Below are positions 27,504 through 35,732 of a stretch of 64,000 bases of DNA, piece after piece (position 1 is the first letter of the stretch; each line of letters opens with the position of its first letter). Location: the NCBI GenBank assembly GCA_041906465.1, contig JAYRJE010000007.1, positions 124,001-188,000 of the forward strand, read 5' to 3'. Source of the stretch: Didemnitutus sp041906465. Lineage in GTDB: Bacteria; Verrucomicrobiota; Verrucomicrobiia; Opitutales; Opitutaceae. The position numbers and the translations under genes were made by a program. The notes under the pieces were generated by a model. The model searched no databases. It was given only the letters and a program-made list of their open reading frames with translations, and was not told the origin of the DNA.

Positions 27504-28445
27504 ATGGCCAAACCCACTCCCTCCCGCCTCGGTCGCGGCCTCGGTGCGCTCATCGCGAGCGGCACGCCGGCGTCCGCCAAACCCGCTGCCGCTCCGGCCG
27601 CTGCGCCCATTTCGGCCGCGGCGACGGGCACCGCCCCGCAGGCCGAAGGCCTGCCCGGCTACCGCGAAGTTTCGGTGGCGCAGGTCGAACCCAACCCGTA
27701 TCAACCGCGCAAGGAGTTCGATGCGACCGCGCTGGCGGACCTGGTGGAGAGCATCCGCGCCGAGGGGCTGCTGCAGCCGATCGTCGTGCGACAGGTCGGC
27801 GAAAAGTTTCAACTCATCGCCGGCGAGCGCCGCTGGCGCGCCTTCCAGCAGCTCAAATTGAAGACCATCCCGGCGCGGGTGATGACGTCGAGCGACGCCT
27901 CGTCGGCTTCGCTGGCATTGATCGAGAATTTGCAGCGTGCGGACCTCAACCCGATTGAAGAGGCGCACGGTTATGCGAGCTTGATCCGCGATTTCGATCT
28001 CACGCAGGACGCCGCGGCGCAGCGCGTCGGCAAAGGACGCGCGACCGTCGCCAATTCGCTTCGTCTGCTCGCTCTCGATGGGGAGATCCAAGGCTACTTG
28101 GGGAAGGCCATGCTCAGCGTCGGTCACGCGAAAGTGCTGCTCGGCATCGAGAATGGCGCCGAGCGTGTGGTCCTCGCCCGTCGCGCCATCGAGGACGGTC
28201 TGAGCGTCCGCGCACTGGAGCAAATCGTGCAGGGGCACCGCGGCGGGGGCGCTGGTCCGGGCAAAAAACGTCAGGCCCCCGCGGCCGAGGCCACTGCGCT
28301 CGCCGACGTGGAAAAGAAGCTCACCAGCCACCTCGGGGCGCGAGTGACGCTGCGCCATTCGCCGAAACAGGGGCGAATCATCGTGGAGTATCACGGCAAC
28401 GACGATCTCGCGCGCGTGTTGGAACGCATGGGCGTGACCCTGTGA
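27504..28445 (+). CDS. parB: ParB/Spo0J-family chromosome partition protein
   Basis: 313 aa from ATG 27504 (MAKPTPSRLGRGLGALIASG, the usual ParB opening). An Ala/Pro-rich linker precedes the ParB/Srx nuclease-like CTPase domain (VAQVEPNPYQPRKEF, GERRWRAFQQLKL, ENLQRADLNPIEEAHGYASL). The helix-turn-helix (AQRVGKGRATVANSLRLLAL) and the C-terminal dimerisation domain follow. ParB loads onto parS and spreads as a CTP-dependent clamp. No parA or parS (TGTTTCACGTGAAACA-like) was seen in the window, so parA must be elsewhere. The LysM gene lies immediately upstream and a truncated SulP gene just downstream. Confidence 0.95.
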   Translation: MAKPTPSRLGRGLGALIASGTPASAKPAAAPAAAPISAAATGTAPQAEGLPGYREVSVAQVEPNPYQPRKEFDATALADLVESIRAEGLLQPIVVRQVGEKFQLIAGERRWRAFQQLKLKTIPARVMTSSDASSASLALIENLQRADLNPIEEAHGYASLIRDFDLTQDAAAQRVGKGRATVANSLRLLALDGEIQGYLGKAMLSVGHAKVLLGIENGAERVVLARRAIEDGLSVRALEQIVQGHRGGGAGPGKKRQAPAAEATALADVEKKLTSHLGARVTLRHSPKQGRIIVEYHGNDDLARVLERMGVTL

Positions 28446-28458
28446 CTCATCCCCCTGA

Positions 28459-29577
28459 GTGGGGGAATCGCCGACACGCACCGAGTCTGGAATCTTTCGC
28501 CGCGGCAGTGATGCGGTGCGGGACTGGCTGGCGCGCCGATTTCCGGTTCGCCAGGAACTCCGCCGCTGCGACCGGGAGAAATTCCGTGGCGACCTGGCTG
28601 CGGCCGCCACGGTGGCGCTGGTTTCCATTCCCCAAGCGATCGGCTTCGCCCTGATCGCGGGGCTTCCGCCGTTGATGGTGGTCATGTCGGTGGTCGTCGG
28701 CGGTTTCGTGGCCGCCGGATTGACGTCCTCGCACCACCTGGTGTTCGGGCCCACGAATTCGATCAGCATCATCCTGGCGGCGACGATCTACTCGTTGGGG
28801 CGCGAGGTGCTTGATCCACCGCAGATTGTCCTCGTGCTCGCGCTGCTGATCGGCGCGATTCAGCTCGGCGCCGGCCTCGCGAAGATGGGGGACCTCACGC
28901 AGTTCATTTCGCGCTCCGTCGTCATCGGCTACGGCACCGCCATCGGCGTGCTGCTGATCGCGGCACAGCTTCCGTATCTGGCAGGTGTCAGCGAAGTGGA
29001 GCGGAGTGCGGGAATTTTGGGCGGGCTGGTCCGTGCGTTCGAACACGTGTTGCAGCGTGAGTTCTTGCCCTACAGCGCGGCGATGGGCGCGCTGACGTTC
29101 CTGCTGTTCGAGGCAATCGAGCGCTTTTTCCCGCGTTGGCCGGCCGAATTTGTCGGGCTTCTCGCGATCTCGCTGCTCACGCGATTCACGTATCTGCCCG
29201 AACTCGGCATCCGGACGATAGCGGACGAAGGGGGGCTGGCGGCCTCGTTTCCGTGGTGGCTTGGCCCGCCGCTGGAAATCGACGATTTCGACGCCCTGCC
29301 GCGTCTGCTGAGTGCAGCCACGGCCATAGCGATCCTCGGCATGCTCGAGGCGATCTCGATTTCGAAAACGTTGGCGACCCGCTCCGGCCAGCGGATCGAC
29401 GCCAATCAAGAACTCATCGCGATGGGAGCAGGCAATATCGCCAACAGCCTTTTTGGTGGCATGCCGGGGTCGGCGTCGTTTGCGCGGAGCGGAGCCAACT
29501 TCCAAAATGGTGCGCGCACGCAGGTTCCCGCGAGTGAGGCAGAGGTGCGGCTGTTCTACGACCGCCCGCAGAAATAG
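28459..29577 (+). pseudogene. SulP-family anion transporter, truncated and lacking STAS
   Basis: 372 codons from GTG 28459; GTG 28516 is an alternative start. The N-terminal two thirds is clearly SulP: FRGDLAAAATVALVSIPQAI, LVFGPTNSISIILAATIYSL and IAMGAGNIANSLFGGMPGS. After SFARSGANFQNGARTQ, where intact members continue with further membrane helices and a C-terminal STAS domain, it switches to the short hydrophilic tail VPASEAEVRLFYDRPQK and stops. Intact proteins have 500-600 residues, so about a third is missing. Deletion of the centre with retention of the original end is one explanation. It is probably non-functional. Confidence 0.75.
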
Positions 29578-29610
29578 CGGCGCTGGCGGCTGAACCGGCA
29601 TAAGCCGATC

Positions 29611-30180
29611 CTACTTCTTTTTAGCCGGCGGCAAACCCGGCACGAGATTCGTGTCGGCGACGCGTTGGAACAAGTCGCGCATGGCCTCGCTGGCGGCGTC
29701 TTCGAGCGCATTGGCGGCTTCGAAGCGCCGGAAGCCATAGCGACCGCGCTCTTGAATCCAGGTGATCTGCGTCTGCGTCACGATGCCGAGATCGCGTTGG
29801 GGTTTGCCGGGCACCGCCAACTCAGCCGTGAGCGTGCACTCGGCGTTGCCGAGGCGATCGACGCGCCACTGCATGAGATTGAGTGCGAGCAGGGGCAGGT
29901 CGGGATTGGGAGCGCGGCGATCGGGCTCGATGAAGTCGATCACGCCGGTGTAGCCGCGGCGTTTGAACGTGTCTGTGACGATGCCGGCGAGCGCCCCGGC
30001 GATGTCGTCGTCGAGGAATGGCCGCCAGGTGGGCGGCACGTTGATCTGGAGCTGCAGGTCGGCGTATTTGGCGCCTTGAGCGACAGGGCGCTCGGCGCCG
30101 GCGGGCGATGCCGCCGTGCGGAGCCCCGCAAGAGCGGCGGCCAGGGCCATGCCGCGCACCAGGATGAGGAGAGCCTTCAT
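29611..30180 (-). CDS. Exported protein of unknown function
   Basis: 189 aa from ATG 30180 with a leader MKALLILVRGMALAAALAG. The mature part includes LQLQINVPPTWRPFLDDDIA, GVIDFIEPDRRAPNPDLPLL and a tail of lysines. I do not recognise the family. The spacing of short beta-strand-like stretches suggests a small periplasmic domain. It lies convergent to the SulP remnant and divergent from secG, sharing a 121-base intergenic region with the latter. Confidence 0.75.
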   Translation of the reverse strand: MKALLILVRGMALAAALAGLRTAASPAGAERPVAQGAKYADLQLQINVPPTWRPFLDDDIAGALAGIVTDTFKRRGYTGVIDFIEPDRRAPNPDLPLLALNLMQWRVDRLGNAECTLTAELAVPGKPQRDLGIVTQTQITWIQERGRYGFRRFEAANALEDAASEAMRDLFQRVADTNLVPGLPPAKKK

Positions 30181-30262
30181 GGGAGTAAGCCAGGATATGA
30201 CGGTCGCTGGCCCCGCGTGGTTCCACCGCCCGCGGACGCGATCGGCGGAACCAGAACTTTGG

Positions 30263-30291
30263 TTGACAAAGCGGGTCGGAATCCGTTCGTT
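30263..30291 (+). promoter_or_regulatory. Possible sigma-70-like promoter for secG
   Basis: A TTGACA hexamer at 30263-30268 is followed after 17 bases by TTCGTT at 30286-30291. The first box is a perfect -35 match; the second is a weak -10. It lies 11 bases before the secG start, so the transcript would have a very short leader. Confidence 0.35.
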
Positions 30292-30301
30292 CGCCCCTTT
30301 C

Positions 30302-30646
30302 ATGAACTTGCTCATCAATCTTTTCACGGTGGTTCTCATCCTCGTGTCGCTGTTCCTGGTGCTGGTCGTCCTCATGCAGAAGGCGAAGTCCGATGGCGGC
30401 GTGGCGGCCATGGGTGGTGGCGTGGCCGAGTCGACCTTTGGCGCCGAGACCGGCAACGTGTTGAGCAAGGCGACCATTTACGCGGCGGTTCTCTTTTTCG
30501 TGCTCAGCTTTGGCCTCTATCTGGCGCACATCTACCAGTCGAAGCATCAGGCCGCCATTGACGGCAAGTTGCCGACGGTCACGGCCCCCGCCACTCCCGC
30601 ACCGACCACTCCGGTCCCGGCGCAAGGTGAGCCCAAGAAACCCTAA
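30302..30646 (+). CDS. secG: Preprotein translocase subunit SecG
   Basis: 114 aa from ATG 30302. Two membrane helices are visible (LINLFTVVLILVSLFLVLVV and ATIYAAVLFFVLSFGLYLA). They flank the conserved loop LMQKAKSDGGVAAMGGG, which in SecG reads QxxKGGGxxxxFGG or similar. A Pro/Ala/Thr-rich C-terminal tail follows. It supports SecYE-driven protein export at the inner membrane. A hairpin terminator lies 10 bases past the stop codon. The LolA-like gene begins at GTG 30627, 20 bases before the stop, so the two overlap. Confidence 0.92.
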   Translation: MNLLINLFTVVLILVSLFLVLVVLMQKAKSDGGVAAMGGGVAESTFGAETGNVLSKATIYAAVLFFVLSFGLYLAHIYQSKHQAAIDGKLPTVTAPATPAPTTPVPAQGEPKKP

Positions 30647-31541
30647 GCTCTCTCGAAACCCGGTTCGCCGGGTTTTGTTTTTTGCGGCGCTCGCGCTGGC
30701 GGGAATCGTGGCGCACGCCGCCGATGTGCCGCGTCGCCCTGCCCCGAAGTATCTGGGCGGCAAGCCGGACCAGGCCGAGGGCGCGCAAGTGCTTGCGGGC
30801 TTTCGCAACGTCGGCATCCACGGCGCATACTGGCTGAAGTTCGATCTGCGCGTCATGCCCCGGAAGGGCGATGAGCGCGTGCTCAGCGGGGAGATGTTCG
30901 GCGTGCAAGGCCCGGACGGCCCCTTGACCCGTCTCGCGGTCGACGATCTGAGCAACCAAGGCGGCAGCCATCTTCAGCTTTACCTGTTTAAAGGCGGCGC
31001 CGCGCCGGAGGCATGGGAATGGAACTATGGCCAGCGCGGCATCACGCCGAGCAAGATGGATGCTGACCAGCTCCTGGCGCCCGTGCACGATACCGATCTG
31101 ACGCCGTTCGATTTGCTGATGCCGTTCCTCCAATGGAAGGATTTCGTCTACGAAGGAGTCGCCAACGTTCGCGGTCGGCCCGCGCACACGTTTCTCCTTT
31201 ATCCGCCGGCACCATTGCAGTTGCCGGCTAACCTGGCGGGCGCGGCACCTGCGGCGGTGCGCGTGTTCCTCGACACCCAGTTCAGCGCCATGACTCAGGC
31301 GGAGTGGGTGGACGGTGAAGGCAAGCCGATCAAGGCGGTGACTGTGCTCGATCTCAAGAAGGTCGGGGAGCAGTGGCTCGTGAAGTCGATCGACCTCCGC
31401 AATCATCAGACGCGAGCCAAAACACGCTTCACCGTCACGGCGGCGGCGCTTGATCTCACCCTGCCGGGCGAGTTGTTCACGGCCGAAAATATCTCGGCGC
31501 CCGCGCCGACGGTGCCGGCGGAGAAGGTGCAGCGTTTCTGA
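30627..31541 (+). CDS. Outer-membrane lipoprotein-sorting (LolA-like) protein
   Basis: 304 aa from GTG 30627. No ATG is available nearby. TTG 30675 would give a leader lacking positive charge, whereas GTG 30627 gives SPRNPKLSRNPVRR followed by a hydrophobic core and a cleavage site near AHAAD. The family pattern is visible in LLMPFLQWKDFVYEGV, AHTFLLYPPAP and VKSIDLRNHQTRAKTRFTVT. These proteins share the LolA/LolB fold and are thought to bind lipids or lipoproteins in the periplasm. The hairpin at 30656-30683 lies inside the region coding for its signal peptide, which is unusual. Start-site confidence is moderate. Confidence 0.82.
   Translation: MSPRNPKLSRNPVRRVLFFAALALAGIVAHAADVPRRPAPKYLGGKPDQAEGAQVLAGFRNVGIHGAYWLKFDLRVMPRKGDERVLSGEMFGVQGPDGPLTRLAVDDLSNQGGSHLQLYLFKGGAAPEAWEWNYGQRGITPSKMDADQLLAPVHDTDLTPFDLLMPFLQWKDFVYEGVANVRGRPAHTFLLYPPAPLQLPANLAGAAPAAVRVFLDTQFSAMTQAEWVDGEGKPIKAVTVLDLKKVGEQWLVKSIDLRNHQTRAKTRFTVTAAALDLTLPGELFTAENISAPAPTVPAEKVQRF
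30656..30683 (+). terminator. Rho-independent terminator after secG, inside the next gene
   Basis: The 8-bp stem AAACCCGG / CCGGGTTT with a TTCG loop is followed by TTTTGTTTTTT-type T-rich sequence. It stands 10 bases past the secG stop codon. It also encodes part of the signal peptide of the downstream LolA-like protein, so transcription of that gene requires read-through or a second promoter. Confidence 0.75.
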
Positions 31542-31566
31542 GCGCCATTCGTTCGCGCACCGCACG

Positions 31567-32049
31567 ATGAGCTCGAAAGATAACGCGCCGTTCGCGATCC
31601 AGCTGGAGGTCGAGTTTCTCGATCGACTCAGTGAACCGGTGCGTGAAGGCAAAGCCAGGTCGGTGAGCGACCTCATTCGCAACGCGCTCGAACGCTTTAA
31701 TCTGGAAAACCTCGTCGTCGTGCGACCGGCTCAGGTGACGATTTCGGTGCGCCTGCCGGCCGAGATCCGCCACGACCTCAAGCGCGTGGCGCGGGAGAAG
31801 CACACGAGCGTGGGCCAACTCGTTCGCTCCGCGGTCGAGTCATTCCTGCCGCATTTGGAGTCCGACTCTGTCGGACAGCTTGAGATGGCGATGCCGACCT
31901 CGATCGCGGCCGAACCGCCCGCGCCCGCGCCGCAGACCCCCGCGCGGAAACGCCCAGCCCGCAAGAAGACGGCGGCCAAAAAGCGCGGCGCGAAGCCGCC
32001 CGCGCGGCCATCGAAGGCAGGAGCGAAAAAGAAAAAGCGCGCACGCTGA
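31567..32049 (+). CDS. Tandem ribbon-helix-helix protein with histone H1-like tail
   Basis: 160 aa from ATG 31567. Residues about 8-50 (FAIQLEVEFLDRLSEPVREG, SVSDLIRNALERF) and about 55-100 (VTISVRLPAEIRHDLKRVAR, SVGQLVRSAVESFLPHL) both have the strand-helix-helix form of RHH DNA-binding domains. A Pro linker follows, then about 36 residues made almost only of Lys, Arg, Ala and Pro (RKRPARKKTAAKKRGAKPP). Such tails bind DNA non-specifically, as in histone H1. Two RHH modules in one chain could form a DNA-binding fold without a second subunit. A nucleoid-associated or global regulatory role is inferred. It lies 25 bases after the LolA-like gene and 93 before aspC. Confidence 0.75.
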   Translation: MSSKDNAPFAIQLEVEFLDRLSEPVREGKARSVSDLIRNALERFNLENLVVVRPAQVTISVRLPAEIRHDLKRVAREKHTSVGQLVRSAVESFLPHLESDSVGQLEMAMPTSIAAEPPAPAPQTPARKRPARKKTAAKKRGAKPPARPSKAGAKKKKRAR

Positions 32050-32142
32050 AACCGTGTCGCGCGGGCGGCGCTGGATATGACCGACGCGGCGAACGGCTGA
32101 CTTGCGTTGCCTATCGACGCGCCCTTAAGTCGGCCACCGATT

Positions 32143-33333
32143 ATGAGCCAACCCCCTCCGCTCTCCGTCTGGGCCCGTAACGTCTCGCCTTCGCCGACCC
32201 TCGCGATCGATGCCAAGGCGAAAGCGATGATCGCCGCGGGAGAAGACGTGTGCTCCTTCGCCGCGGGCGAGCCGGATTTCGACACCCCGGAGTTCATCAA
32301 AGAGGCGGCGATTGCGGCGTTGAAGTCAGGCAAGACCAAGTATGCGCCGACGCCCGGCATCGAGCCGCTGCGTGTCGCGATTGCCGAGCGTTATGCGACC
32401 GAATACGGCTACAAAATCACGCCGGCGCAGGTCGTCGTTTCGCCGGGCGGCAAATATTCCTGCTATCTCGCCGTGCTCGCCACGTGCAACCCGGGCGACG
32501 AGGCGATCATTCCCGCTCCCTATTGGGTGAGCTATCCCGAGATGGTGAAGCTCGCCGGCGCGACGCCCCAGTTCGTGCTCTGTGACGACAAGGCTGGCTT
32601 CAAGCTCACGCCCGCGCTGCTCGAGGCGGCCATCACGCCGAAGACGAGGCTGCTCATTCTCAACTCGCCTTCGAATCCGACCGGCGCCGTTTACACGCGC
32701 GCTGAACTCGCGGCGCTCGCCGACGTCTGTGTGAAGCACAACCTCTACGTGCTCGCCGACGAGATGTATGAGCACCTGATTTACGACGGCAACGAGCCGG
32801 TGAACTTCGCCATGCTTGGTGCGGAAGTGGAAAAGCGCACGATCACCGTGGCGGGTTTCTCGAAGACTTACTCGATGACGGGCTGGCGTCTCGGCACGCT
32901 CGTCGCACCGGCGCCGATCGCCAAGGCCTGCGGCGAACTGCAAAGCCAGATGTCCTCCAACGCCACGACCTTCGCGCAATACGGCGCGCTGGCCGCTCTG
33001 AAGGAGAAGGCGAAAGCCGACGCTGCCATCGCGGAGATGAAGTCCGCCTTCGATCGCCGCCGCAAGTGGCTGCATGCCGAGCTGAACACCATTCCCGGCG
33101 TCTCATGCCTGCTTGCCGGCGGTGCGTTCTATCTTTTCCCGAACATCTCGAGCTTCGGCCTCAAGGACGCGGAGTTCTGCGCCAAGTTGCTCGAGCAGGA
33201 AAAGGTCGCCGCGGTGCCCGGCTCGTCCTTCGGCGCCGAAGGCTATCTGCGCCTCAGCTACGCGACGTCGGATGAGGTTCTGCGCAAGGGCGTCGAGCGT
33301 CTCACGCGCTTCTGTGCGTCGTTGAAGCGTTGA
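32143..33333 (+). CDS. aspC: Aspartate aminotransferase, class I
   Basis: 396 aa from ATG 32143. Fold type I features include FAAGEPDFDTPEFIKEA, LILNSPSNPTGAVYTR, YVLADEMYEHLIYDG and AGFSKTYSMTGWRLG with PLP-binding Lys241; the C-terminal Arg is in LRLSYATS. It resembles the subgroup Ib (Thermus-type) aspartate or aspartate/prephenate aminotransferases, acting in aspartate and possibly phenylalanine/tyrosine synthesis. The neighbours are not pathway genes. A strong terminator follows the stop codon. Confidence 0.92.
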   Translation: MSQPPPLSVWARNVSPSPTLAIDAKAKAMIAAGEDVCSFAAGEPDFDTPEFIKEAAIAALKSGKTKYAPTPGIEPLRVAIAERYATEYGYKITPAQVVVSPGGKYSCYLAVLATCNPGDEAIIPAPYWVSYPEMVKLAGATPQFVLCDDKAGFKLTPALLEAAITPKTRLLILNSPSNPTGAVYTRAELAALADVCVKHNLYVLADEMYEHLIYDGNEPVNFAMLGAEVEKRTITVAGFSKTYSMTGWRLGTLVAPAPIAKACGELQSQMSSNATTFAQYGALAALKEKAKADAAIAEMKSAFDRRRKWLHAELNTIPGVSCLLAGGAFYLFPNISSFGLKDAEFCAKLLEQEKVAAVPGSSFGAEGYLRLSYATSDEVLRKGVERLTRFCASLKR

Positions 33334-33353
33334 GCAGCGCACCGGATCGCTTT

Positions 33354-33390
33354 CGCCCCGCACGCTTGCCGTGCGGGGCGTTTCTTTTTT
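33354..33390 (+). terminator. Strong rho-independent terminator after aspC
   Basis: The 10-bp perfect stem CGCCCCGCAC / GTGCGGGGCG (33354-33363 and 33371-33380) with a 7-nt loop is followed by TTTCTTTTTT. It lies 20 bases past the aspC stop codon, and the next gene is convergent. Confidence 0.92.
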
Positions 33391-33402
33391 CAGCGCCGTT
33401 TG

Positions 33403-34257
33403 TCAGCCGTTCACGATTCGTCCGCCGTTCGGATGCAGCACCTGGCCGGTGATGTAGCTGGCGTCGTCCGAGGCAAGGAACACGAAGCACGGGGCAACCT
33501 CGGCTGGCTGGCCGGCGCGACCGAGCGGTGTGTCCTGACCGAAGGTTTCGACCTTCTCGCCCGGAAAAGTGGCCGGAATGAGCGGCGTCCAGATCGGGCC
33601 GGGGGCGACGGCGTTCACGCGAATGCCTTTCTCGGCGAGATTGACGGCGAGCGAGCGGGTGAAGGAAACGATCGCACCTTTCGTGGACGAGTAATCGAGC
33701 AGCTTCGGGCTGCCGGCGTAGGCGGTGATGGATGCCGTGTTGATGATGCTCGCGCCTTTCTTGAGGTGCGGCAGCGCGGCCTTCGCGAGGAAGAACTGCG
33801 CGAAGATATTCGTGCGGAACGTGCGCTCGAGCTGCTCCTCGGAAATGTCGGTGACGCTCTCCTGCACGTGCTGCTCGGCGGCGTTGTTCACGAGGATGTC
33901 GAGTCGGCCGAACTCCTCCACGGTGCGCTCCACAAACTCGCGGCAGGTGGCTTCGCGGCCGATGTCGCCCTCGCGCAGAGTGGCACGTCGGCCGAGTTCG
34001 CGCACGCGCGCGGCGGTTTCCTCGGCATCGGCTTTTTCCTTCGAAACGTGGCAAATCACGAGGTCCGCGCCCTCGCGCGCAAAGGCGATCGCGACGGCGC
34101 GGCCGATGCCGCTATCGCCGCCCGTGACCAGCGCGGCGCGGTCCTGCAGTTTCCCGGAACCGCGGTGGCTGCTTTTTTCGGATTCCGGCCGCGGTGTCAT
34201 ATGGGCCTCGATGCCGGGCTGGCTCTGTTGCTGGGGAGGAAAGCTTTGGTCTGCCAT
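33403..34257 (-). CDS. Short-chain dehydrogenase/reductase (YghA/GspA39-like)
   Basis: 284 aa from ATG 34257. A hydrophilic N-terminal extension (PPQQQSQPGIEAHMTPRPE) precedes a classical SDR. It has the nucleotide motif ALVTGGDSGIGRAVAIAFAR, NNAAEQ and the catalytic Ser-Tyr-Lys set in NTASITAYAG and YSSTKGAIVSF, and ends in ITGQVLHPNGGRIVNG. The extension and the HVQESVTDISEEQL segment are typical of the YghA / general stress protein 39 group, which reduce aldehydes or ketones with NAD(P)H. The physiological substrate is unknown. It is a single-gene unit. Confidence 0.9.
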   Translation of the reverse strand: MADQSFPPQQQSQPGIEAHMTPRPESEKSSHRGSGKLQDRAALVTGGDSGIGRAVAIAFAREGADLVICHVSKEKADAEETAARVRELGRRATLREGDIGREATCREFVERTVEEFGRLDILVNNAAEQHVQESVTDISEEQLERTFRTNIFAQFFLAKAALPHLKKGASIINTASITAYAGSPKLLDYSSTKGAIVSFTRSLAVNLAEKGIRVNAVAPGPIWTPLIPATFPGEKVETFGQDTPLGRAGQPAEVAPCFVFLASDDASYITGQVLHPNGGRIVNG

Positions 34258-34380
34258 GGGCCCAGCGTGACATGGCGCCGGTCGTCTCAGAATCGGGCGG
34301 CTCGCGTCTTGGCGGCCCGGGGAAAATTACGCGACGCTGTCCGGAACGGACGGAGCGGATCGTCGAAGGGTCAAATCGCC

Positions 34381-34452
34381 ATGATCGCCACGCTCATCAT
34401 CCTCGCGGCCCTCGTTCTCGTCACCAGCTGGGATGCGGCGGAGGGCGCGTGA
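34381..34452 (+). CDS. Possible 23-residue membrane peptide
   Basis: MIATLIILAALVLVTSWDAA followed by EGA could be a single membrane helix with an acidic end. It stands alone in the 237-base divergent gap between the SDR and GH28 genes. There is no clear ribosome binding site or homologue I recognise. It may be chance; included because small membrane proteins are often missed. Confidence 0.2.
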   Translation: MIATLIILAALVLVTSWDAAEGA

Positions 34453-34494
34453 GCTCGCGACGGACGCGGCCAGTGGAGACGATTACGACTGGAG

Positions 34495-35724
34495 TCATCG
34501 GACATCGAGACCGGTGCCGGTCACGTTTTCGGTCGTGAGCAGCGGCCCGCTGAAGCCGGTGATCGCGAGGTCGCGGAGTTCGACGCCGGTCATGTGCTTG
34601 AGCGCGATACCTTTTTTCGCGGTGCCCGAAACACCGCCGAGCGTGAGACCCGCGACGGGTTTCTCCGGGGAAACTTGCAGACCGTCGACGACGGCGGCGA
34701 CATCGTGGAGGCGAATGTTCGTGAAGCGCAGGTTGCGGGCTTCGGGATAGCCGATGAGTCCGGGAACGGGATCGTCGGCGGTATTGGTGTTGCCGCCGAC
34801 CGTCAGGTTGATGCGGAGGAAGCCACCGCCGGAAATGTCGAGGTTCTCGCCCACGATGTCCTCCGTGACGCCGGCGCGACCGAGGCGGGTCTTGATGTAG
34901 ATGGCGTGGGTGTATCCGTTGAGCTGGGAATCCGCGATGCGCACGCGGTGCACGCCGGCGGAAGTTTCACTGCCGATGCCGATGGCGGCAAAGCGCGTGC
35001 AGACGAGTCGGCAGGCGGTGATGAGGACATCTTCGGTGGGGCGGCCAAGGCGCGCGCCGTCCATGCCGCGGCCAGATTTCAGGCTGATGCAGTCGTCGCC
35101 GGTCTCGATATCGCAGGTTTCAATGCGGACGTTGGTGCACGAATCGATGTCGATGCCGTCGCGCCGGCCGCGGATCGTAAGGTTTTTGAGGACGACGTTT
35201 TCGCAGAATGTCGGGTGCGTGGCCCAGTTGCCTCCCTGGGTGATGGAGAATCCATCCCAGAGGACATCGCGGCAATTCATCCACTCGAGCACGACGACGC
35301 CGCGCGGATTTTGCGGGGCAGCGACCGCGGCATTGCCCTCGATGTGGCCGGGGCCGGTGATGCCGGTTCGCTCGACGTTGGCGGCATGGATGAGCGCGCG
35401 GCGGCCGGGCTGCATGCGGCCTTCCCAGCGGATGTCGATCATCGGGTAATCGGCGAGGTCGGCACTGCCGACGATGACGCTGTCTTTTTCGAGTCGGAGA
35501 AAGGTGCGGTGCCCGACTTGCACGCTGCCGATGAGATACCGCCCCGCGGGCACGACGACATCGCCCCCGCCGTTGACGGCGCAGGTGTCGAGGGCGCGCT
35601 GGAAGGCCGCGGTGTCCTTCGTGGTGCTATCGCCGGCGGCGCCGAATTCACGGACGTTGTAGGTTGCGGCGGGTGTGCTGGCGACGAGCGCGGTGGCGAC
35701 GAGGAGGAGAGCGAAGAGGCGCAT
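34495..35724 (-). CDS. GH28 polygalacturonase-type pectin hydrolase, secreted
   Basis: 409 aa from ATG 35724 with a leader MRLFALLLVATALVASTPAA. A right-handed beta-helix begins with the pectate-lyase-like YNVREFGAAGDSTTKDTAAF. GH28 catalytic motifs are DGIDIDSC and TGDDCISLKSG (Asp210 and Asp211), then AIGIGSETSAG in place of the GHG motif, and AIYIKTRLGRAG for RIK. The IGSE variant is common in exo-acting and rhamnogalacturonan-type members, so exo-polygalacturonase is as likely as endo. CE15 lies 8 bases upstream on the same strand, indicating co-transcription. Confidence 0.92.
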   Translation of the reverse strand: MRLFALLLVATALVASTPAATYNVREFGAAGDSTTKDTAAFQRALDTCAVNGGGDVVVPAGRYLIGSVQVGHRTFLRLEKDSVIVGSADLADYPMIDIRWEGRMQPGRRALIHAANVERTGITGPGHIEGNAAVAAPQNPRGVVVLEWMNCRDVLWDGFSITQGGNWATHPTFCENVVLKNLTIRGRRDGIDIDSCTNVRIETCDIETGDDCISLKSGRGMDGARLGRPTEDVLITACRLVCTRFAAIGIGSETSAGVHRVRIADSQLNGYTHAIYIKTRLGRAGVTEDIVGENLDISGGGFLRINLTVGGNTNTADDPVPGLIGYPEARNLRFTNIRLHDVAAVVDGLQVSPEKPVAGLTLGGVSGTAKKGIALKHMTGVELRDLAITGFSGPLLTTENVTGTGLDVR

Positions 35725-35732
35725 GAGGAAGG

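Noticed and set aside
27504..28445. A plasmid or phage partition locus.
   Set aside because: The ParB is of the chromosomal type, with housekeeping neighbours (fmt, secG) and no phage or plasmid genes.
30116..30301. An N-terminal extension of SecG reaching 62 residues upstream.
   Set aside because: SecG begins with its first membrane helix at MNLLINLF; the extension covers the intergenic region and the divergent gene's start.
22984..33333. The two aminotransferases as a recent duplication.
   Set aside because: Both are fold type I with the PLP lysine at residue 241, but the sequences differ widely outside motifs and the neighbourhoods differ.
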